From NCBI GenBank assembly GCA_035252155.1, contig DATFDL010000372.1, positions 1 through 10,990 on the forward strand: a DNA stretch of 10,990 nt, written 5' to 3'. Below, piece by piece: positions 7,147-10,990 of this stretch (the first letter of the stretch is position 1; every line of letters starts with the position of its first letter). The notes beneath the pieces are model-generated. The model did no database searches. It was given only the letters and a program-made list of their open reading frames with translations, and was not told the origin of the DNA. The DNA is from JAICLL01 sp035252155 (GTDB taxonomy: Bacteria > Planctomycetota > Planctomycetia > Pirellulales > JAICIG01). A program made the translations under genes and the position numbers.

Positions 7147-8511
7147 ATGCACATTCATTTTGTCACGGGCCGACTGGCCGAACATTCGCTGCGTAAAGTG
7201 CTGGCCGAAATGGCGCCGAACGTCGGCTTCGATTTCAGCATTGAAGTGCTTGGCATCACCGTGGCCGCCCTGATGACCACCGACTGGGTCGCCAAGCGAA
7301 TCTATATTCCAGCCCAGGCCGATCGTGTGGTGCTGCCGGGCTATTGCTCGGGCGATCTGGAGTCGGTGCAACGCCTGACCCCAGCTTCTGTCGAACGCGG
7401 GCCGAAAGACCTACGCGAATTGCCACAGTGGTTTGGGCAGCATCGCGCCGACGACTATGGCCGCTATGACATCGAAATTCTTGCTGAAATCAATCACGCG
7501 CCTCGAATGACTGCCGACGACATCCTCCGCCAAGCCGCCGACCTGGCCGCGCAAGGCGCCGACGTGATCGACCTGGGCTGCAATCCCGGCGAAACCTGGT
7601 CGGGCGTCGGCGATGTCGTGAGAATTTTGCGCAGCGAAGGTCATCGCGTGAGCATCGACAGCCTCAATCCGGCGGAAATTGCGCTCGCCGCACGGGCCGG
7701 GGCTGAACTGGTCTTGTCGGTCAATTCGAGTAACCGCGAGGAGGCGGCCGATTGGGGTTGTGAAGTGGTGGCGGTGCCTGACGTGCCGGCCACACTCGCC
7801 GGGCTGGACGAAACGATCGACTGCCTGGCGGCCGCCGGCGTGCCGGTGCGGATCGATCCGGTGATCGAGCCGATCGGCTTTGGTTTCGCCCGCAGCCTGG
7901 GGCGCTACCTGGCCATTCGCCACCGTTATCCCGACGCCGAGATGATGATGGGCGTCGGCAACCTCACCGAACTGACTGACGTTGATTCTGCCGGCGTCAA
8001 CGCGTTGCTGCTGGGCTTCTGCCAGGAAGTGGGCATTCGCAGCATTCTGACGACGCAAGTGATCAATTGGGCCCGCACCTCGGTGCGCGAGTGCGACTTG
8101 GCCCGGCGGCTGGCGTACTATGCTGTCACGCATCATTCGCTGCCCAAGCATGTCGAGCCGCGATTAGTTATGTTGCGTGATCCTCAATTGCTGTCCTTTG
8201 GAGCCGACGAGCTCGGGAGGCTGGCTGGCTCGTTGAAAGATGAAAACTTTCGCATCTTTGCCGAGGGCGGCCGGTTGCACATCCTTGCCGCCGGCCTTCA
8301 TTTGCAAGGTGACGACCCGTTCGAGTTGTTCGACCAACTGCAAGCCAGCGGGCGCGGCCGGCTCGATTTGGGGCATGCTTTTTACCTCGGCTACGAGATG
8401 GCCAAGGCCCTGACAGCCCTGACACTGGGGAAACAATACCGGCAGGACCAAGCGTTGGAGTGGGGTTTTTTGACTCGGCCCGAGCGGAGCCACCGGGCAA
8501 AGATAAAGTAG
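7147..8511 (+). CDS. Dihydropteroate synthase-related protein (DUF6513, pterin-binding, DUF4346)
   Basis: 454 residues in three parts. The N-terminal part (1 to about 105, MHIHFVTGRLAEHSLRKVL) matches DUF6513. The middle (about 108-305) is a pterin-binding TIM barrel like dihydropteroate synthase: EINHAPR at the first strand, GADVIDLGCNPGETW (138-152) in place of the D-I-G-G-E-S motif, VSIDS (168-172), RIDPVIEP (235-242) and MMGVGNLTEL. The C-terminal part (about 350-442) matches DUF4346, with DENFRIF, DPFELF, HAFYLGYEMAKA and LGKQYRQD. This architecture is known as the dihydropteroate synthase-related family of methanogens and of bacteria with tetrahydromethanopterin (H4MPT), where it is linked to joining pterin and arylamine parts; its exact reaction is, to my knowledge, not firmly settled. 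The pABA genes follow directly, which supports a C1-carrier role. The TAG stop lies inside the downstream palindrome. No Shine-Dalgarno is seen before the ATG. Confidence 0.9.
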   Translation: MHIHFVTGRLAEHSLRKVLAEMAPNVGFDFSIEVLGITVAALMTTDWVAKRIYIPAQADRVVLPGYCSGDLESVQRLTPASVERGPKDLRELPQWFGQHRADDYGRYDIEILAEINHAPRMTADDILRQAADLAAQGADVIDLGCNPGETWSGVGDVVRILRSEGHRVSIDSLNPAEIALAARAGAELVLSVNSSNREEAADWGCEVVAVPDVPATLAGLDETIDCLAAAGVPVRIDPVIEPIGFGFARSLGRYLAIRHRYPDAEMMMGVGNLTELTDVDSAGVNALLLGFCQEVGIRSILTTQVINWARTSVRECDLARRLAYYAVTHHSLPKHVEPRLVMLRDPQLLSFGADELGRLAGSLKDENFRIFAEGGRLHILAAGLHLQGDDPFELFDQLQASGRGRLDLGHAFYLGYEMAKALTALTLGKQYRQDQALEWGFLTRPERSHRAKIK

Positions 8512-8616
8512 AACGGAATTCATTCCGTTCGCGTAAAGTCGTCTTTCGCTCCGCGAAAGGAACGTTCTTTCGCGGGGCGAAAGGCGACAATAGGAACGGA
8601 ATAAATTCCGTTCTAC
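8508..8616 (+). repeat. 109-base nested palindromic element between the pterin gene and pabB
   Basis: The outer arms 8508-8530 and 8594-8616 are inverted copies identical at 22 of 23 positions, and each is itself a small palindrome (GAACGGAAT and ATTCCGTTC around two central bases). The inner arms 8538-8559 and 8567-8588 match at 20 of 22 around the seven-base loop GAACGTT. The whole therefore folds into one long hairpin or a cruciform-like multi-hairpin. It supplies the TAG stop (8509-8511) of the upstream gene and ends three bases before the pabB ATG. Nested palindromes like this are typical of REP or MITE elements spread in trans by a transposase. No transposase gene is in the window. Confidence 0.88.
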
Positions 8617-8619
8617 AAA

Positions 8620-10023
8620 ATGAACCGTGAAGGTCCGATCGTCGAAGAGCTTTCACCGCCGCCCGATGCCGAGCAGGCGTTTTTACGGTTGCGCGGCCTG
8701 CCGCACTGCCTGTGGCTCGATAGCGCGCTGAAGCATGCGACGCTGGGCCGTTATTCGTTTCTCACGGCCGATCCGTTTGACTACCTAGAGCTGGCCGTGT
8801 CCGATCGCGGCGCCTTTGAACAACTCGGGCGCCGGATCAGCGAGCTGTGCGCGCCGGCAGCGCCCGGCGTACCGCCGTTTCAAGGCGGCGCGGCGGGACT
8901 CTTCAGTTACGAGTTAGCGCAGCAACTCGAGCGTCTGCCAGCGCCGCGGAGCGATGAATTTCAGATTCCGGCGCTGGCCGTCGGCTTTTACGACGTGGTG
9001 TTGGCCTGGGACCATGTGCAGAACCGGGCGTGGCTTATCTCACACGGACTTCCCGCGCCGACTGGTTCAAGGCGCCGCCGCGCCGCCGAGCGGATCGCGC
9101 AGTTTCGCGATTGGCTGGCTGGCCCGCCGCAGCCTGTGCACCGCCGATGCCGCTCGCAGTCACTCACTCGTGATGAATTGGCGCCGCAGTTCCGAGTGGG
9201 CGATATACCGGACCTGACCAGCAATTTTTCGCGGGACGCTTATATGCAGGCGGTCGAACAAGCGATCGACTACATCGCGGCGGGCGACATCTTTCAAGTG
9301 AACCTCTCGCAGCGGCTGCTGCATCCCGCGCACGGCGACGCCGCGGAGTTGTACTTTCGGTTGCGGCGGCGAAACGCGGCCACGTTCGCCGGCTATTTCG
9401 ACCTCGGAGCATTTCAAATCGCCAGTGCCTCGCCGGAGCGGTTTTTGCAACTCCACGATCGGCAGGTCGAGGCCCGGCCCATCAAAGGTACGCGGCGGCG
9501 CACGCGGTTGGCCGAGGCTGATTTGTTCGCGGGCGACGAACTTCGGGCGAGCGAAAAAGACCGGGCCGAAAACGTGATGATCGTCGATCTCTTGCGAAAC
9601 GACTTGGCCCGCGTCTGCCAGCCGGAAAGCGTGCATGTCACGCAGCTCTGCGAGTTGGAATCTTACGAATTCGTACAGCACTTGGTCTCGGCGGTCCGCG
9701 GCACGCTGGCTGACGATCGCCAACCGCTCGACCTGCTGCGGGCGGCGTTTCCCGGCGGCTCGATCACCGGCGCCCCCAAGGTACGCGCCATGGAAATCAT
9801 CGCCGAATTAGAGCCTACGGCTCGCGGCGCCTACTGTGGGGCACTGGGTTACTTGGGCTTCGACGGCACGATGGATACCAACATTCTGATTCGCACCGTC
9901 ACCGCCGGCCGCGGCTGGTGGCAATTTCCGGTCGGTGGTGGCGTGGTAGCCCAATCGGAACCCGCCCTGGAATATGATGAAACCTGGCACAAGGCCGAAG
10001 GCTTACTCCGCGCGCTGCGATGA
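8620..10023 (+). CDS. pabB: Aminodeoxychorismate synthase component I (PabB)
   Basis: 467 residues of the chorismate-binding anthranilate/aminodeoxychorismate synthase family. PabB adds ammonia to chorismate to give 4-amino-4-deoxychorismate, the pABA precursor, with ammonia from PabA. The N-terminal domain (1 to about 200) has the PabB-like FxGGAAGLFSYELA region (87-100) and LWLDSA in place of the TrpE tryptophan-binding LLES. The catalytic domain (about 203-465) shows GDIFQVNLSQR (222-232), SASPERF, PIKGT (287-291), ASEKDRAENVMIVDLLRNDL, FPGGSITGAPK (377-387) and the C-terminal GGGVVAQSEPALEYDET. Lys289 in PIKGT marks PabB against PIAGT in TrpE. The ATG lies three bases beyond a 109-base palindrome with no room for a Shine-Dalgarno, so initiation may be leaderless-like, coupled or hairpin-assisted. 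Its stop overlaps the pabA start in ATGA. A pabC-type lyase is not in the window. Confidence 0.93.
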   Translation: MNREGPIVEELSPPPDAEQAFLRLRGLPHCLWLDSALKHATLGRYSFLTADPFDYLELAVSDRGAFEQLGRRISELCAPAAPGVPPFQGGAAGLFSYELAQQLERLPAPRSDEFQIPALAVGFYDVVLAWDHVQNRAWLISHGLPAPTGSRRRRAAERIAQFRDWLAGPPQPVHRRCRSQSLTRDELAPQFRVGDIPDLTSNFSRDAYMQAVEQAIDYIAAGDIFQVNLSQRLLHPAHGDAAELYFRLRRRNAATFAGYFDLGAFQIASASPERFLQLHDRQVEARPIKGTRRRTRLAEADLFAGDELRASEKDRAENVMIVDLLRNDLARVCQPESVHVTQLCELESYEFVQHLVSAVRGTLADDRQPLDLLRAAFPGGSITGAPKVRAMEIIAELEPTARGAYCGALGYLGFDGTMDTNILIRTVTAGRGWWQFPVGGGVVAQSEPALEYDETWHKAEGLLRALR

Positions 10024-10679
10024 TTTTGCTGATCGACAACTATGACAGCTTCGTGAATAACCTGGCCCGCTACTTCCAGCGGCTGGGCCACGAGACGCGT
10101 GTGGTGCGCAACGACGCCATCGACGTGTCGGGCGTTCGCGCCCTGCGTCCCAACGCCGTCGTGCTCTCGCCCGGTCCTTGCACGCCCGAGCGGGCCGGCT
10201 GTTCGATCGACCTGGTGCGGTCGCTGCACGCCGAGGTGCCTATCTTGGGCGTTTGCCTGGGCCATCAGGTGATCGCGGCGGCCCTGGGTGGACGAGTGAT
10301 TCGCGCCCCCGAGCCGGTCCACGGCCGCGCTTCAGAGGTGTTTCACGACGAGCGCGGCATTTTTGCCGGTTTACCGAATCCGTTGCGGGCGTGCCGCTAT
10401 CATTCGCTGGTGGTCGACGAACCGACGTTGCCCGGCGACCTGACCGTCACCGCTCGCACCGCGGACGACGTTGTCATGGCGCTGGCCCATCGCGAGCTTC
10501 CGGTGGTAGGCGTACAGTTTCATCCCGAGTCGATTCTCACCGAAGTGGGCTATGAAATGCTGGCCGGGTTTTTGCGCCAGGCCGGCTTGAGGGTACCAAC
10601 GCGGGTGCCGACCTTCGCCGGCGAATTGCACGAGCCGAATGATCGCGAGCGTACGCAGCCCGGCGTGGTGACGTTTTGA
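10020..10679 (+). CDS. pabA: Aminodeoxychorismate/anthranilate synthase component II, glutamine amidotransferase (PabA)
   Basis: 219 residues of the class I glutamine amidotransferase family. It splits glutamine and passes ammonia to PabB. The start MILLIDNYDSFVNNLARYF is the family hallmark. LSPGPCTPERAG (49-60), the nucleophile elbow GVCLGHQ with Cys79 (77-83), RYHSLVV (126-132) and QFHPES (166-171) with His168 and Glu170 complete the triad. The ATG overlaps the pabB stop by four bases (ATGA, 10020-10023), so the two are translationally coupled and probably made in equal amounts. The family normally ends near residue 190; about 30 residues (RVPTRVPTFAGELHEPN and on) form an extra, probably disordered tail. 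PabA and TrpG cannot be told apart by sequence alone; the call rests on the PIKGT pabB next door, and the protein could serve both pathways. Confidence 0.92.
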   Translation: MILLIDNYDSFVNNLARYFQRLGHETRVVRNDAIDVSGVRALRPNAVVLSPGPCTPERAGCSIDLVRSLHAEVPILGVCLGHQVIAAALGGRVIRAPEPVHGRASEVFHDERGIFAGLPNPLRACRYHSLVVDEPTLPGDLTVTARTADDVVMALAHRELPVVGVQFHPESILTEVGYEMLAGFLRQAGLRVPTRVPTFAGELHEPNDRERTQPGVVTF

Positions 10680-10720
10680 ATGTTTTTGAACGGACACAAC
10701 GAAGCAAAGGAAGCTGCCGC

Positions 10721-10891
10721 TCAGGACGATCGTCGGTCGCGCCAGCGTTGCGGCACTGCGTCAAACGTCGTTTGATACGTTTCTTCGAGCGGCAAGGGGA
10801 CGTATAGCGCATGCTTGAGTCCAATCGTCCAATCCTGATGGAAATCGTGAAAAATGCCGGCCGGAATTGCACTCCAGTTATGAATGGGCAT
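10721..10891 (-). pseudogene. Truncated remnant of a DUF4058-like planctomycete paralogous family
   Basis: A 56-codon ORF starting MPIHNWSAIPAGIFHDFHQD. This N-terminus is the strongly conserved opening of a large planctomycete family, which I remember as MPxHDWTRVxAGxFHDFHxxW and as annotated DUF4058-like or hypothetical; full proteins are about 200 residues or more. Here, after about 29 residues (WTIGLKHAL), the sequence goes straight to YVPLPLEETYQTTFDAVPQRW, which resembles the C-terminal end of such proteins, and stops at TGA 10721-10723. This looks like an in-frame internal deletion. A GGAG site (10900-10903) stands eight bases before the ATG, so expression as a mini-protein is possible. 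It is convergent with pabA, 41 bases apart. Family name and C-terminal match are from memory and uncertain. Confidence 0.62.
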
Positions 10892-10899
10892 AAGCGCGG

Positions 10900-10903
10900 C
10901 TCC
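10900..10903 (-). promoter_or_regulatory. Ribosome binding site GGAG of the truncated DUF4058-like ORF
   Basis: GGAG on the minus strand, eight bases before the ATG at 10889-10891. Its intact spacing suggests that the 5' end of this gene has not decayed. Confidence 0.45.
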
Positions 10904-10990
10904 AAGAACAATCGCGCAACGCTCTTATTCTAGCGTGCAGGGTATTGCGCTAGCCACGGCCGGCAATTATACTTCACGCGGCCCGCAATC

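Noticed and set aside
7411..8151. A 246-codon minus-strand open frame opposite the pterin gene
   Set aside because: Antisense to the DUF6513/DUF4346 protein, whose motifs cover the whole region; no motif on the other strand.
8508..8616. CRISPR repeat or intrinsic terminator
   Set aside because: There are no direct repeats with spacers, and no T-run follows the hairpin; nested inverted repeats fit a palindromic element better.
10537..10911. A 124-codon minus-strand open frame at the right edge
   Set aside because: It runs into pabA antisense and has a basic low-complexity product. The neighbouring minus-strand frame (10721-10891) has the recognisable MPIHNWSAIPAGIFHDFH start and is preferred.
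10967..10975. TATAAT-like sequence near the right end as a -10 for the DUF4058-like ORF
   Set aside because: The only -35-like hexamer on that strand within the window (TTGCGG) is 11 bases away, too close, and the real upstream region may be beyond the window.

Overview
This GC-rich window looks like a chromosomal segment of a planctomycete, most likely of the Pirellulales. The reasons are the protein families present (a dihydropteroate-synthase-like protein of the tetrahydromethanopterin type next to pabB and pabA, a planctomycete-style acyltransferase, and a DUF4058-like N-terminus), the scarcity of Shine-Dalgarno sequences, and large GC-rich palindromes between genes. This assignment is an inference from sequence recall; no search was possible.

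Left half, minus strand (read from 4597 down to 53): rpoD (sigma-70), then a small DUF4258-type protein, then a 75-residue protein of unknown function, then priA (primosomal replication-restart helicase). The four genes are closely spaced and could be one transcription unit. rpoD and priA both look better with TTG starts than with the longer GTG starts, because only the TTG codons have a correctly spaced Shine-Dalgarno. A 321-base gap upstream of rpoD holds a leader hairpin and a cluster of GC-rich inverted repeats. Upstream of that, still on the minus strand, is a FabD-like acyltransferase (4919-6094) that keeps the catalytic Ser and His but has Met at the position of the malonate-binding Arg.

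Right half, plus strand (6251 to 10679): an SDR-fold protein whose catalytic Asn, Ser and Tyr all appear replaced, a DUF6513/pterin-binding/DUF4346 protein related to dihydropteroate synthase, pabB (PIKGT signature of aminodeoxychorismate synthase) and pabA (overlapping pabB by ATGA). pABA is the arylamine precursor of both folate and tetrahydromethanopterin. The set therefore reads as a module supplying pABA to a C1-carrier (probably H4MPT) pathway. The operon is interrupted by two palindromic elements. One is a 28-base-arm hairpin between the SDR and the pterin gene. The other is a 109-base double palindrome that fills the whole gap between the pterin gene and pabB and supplies the upstream gene's stop codon.

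At the right edge, convergent to pabA, a 56-codon minus-strand ORF starts with the N-terminal signature of a large planctomycete paralogous family (DUF4058-like) but is far too short, so it looks like an internally deleted remnant. No rRNA, tRNA, CRISPR array or complete insertion sequence was seen.
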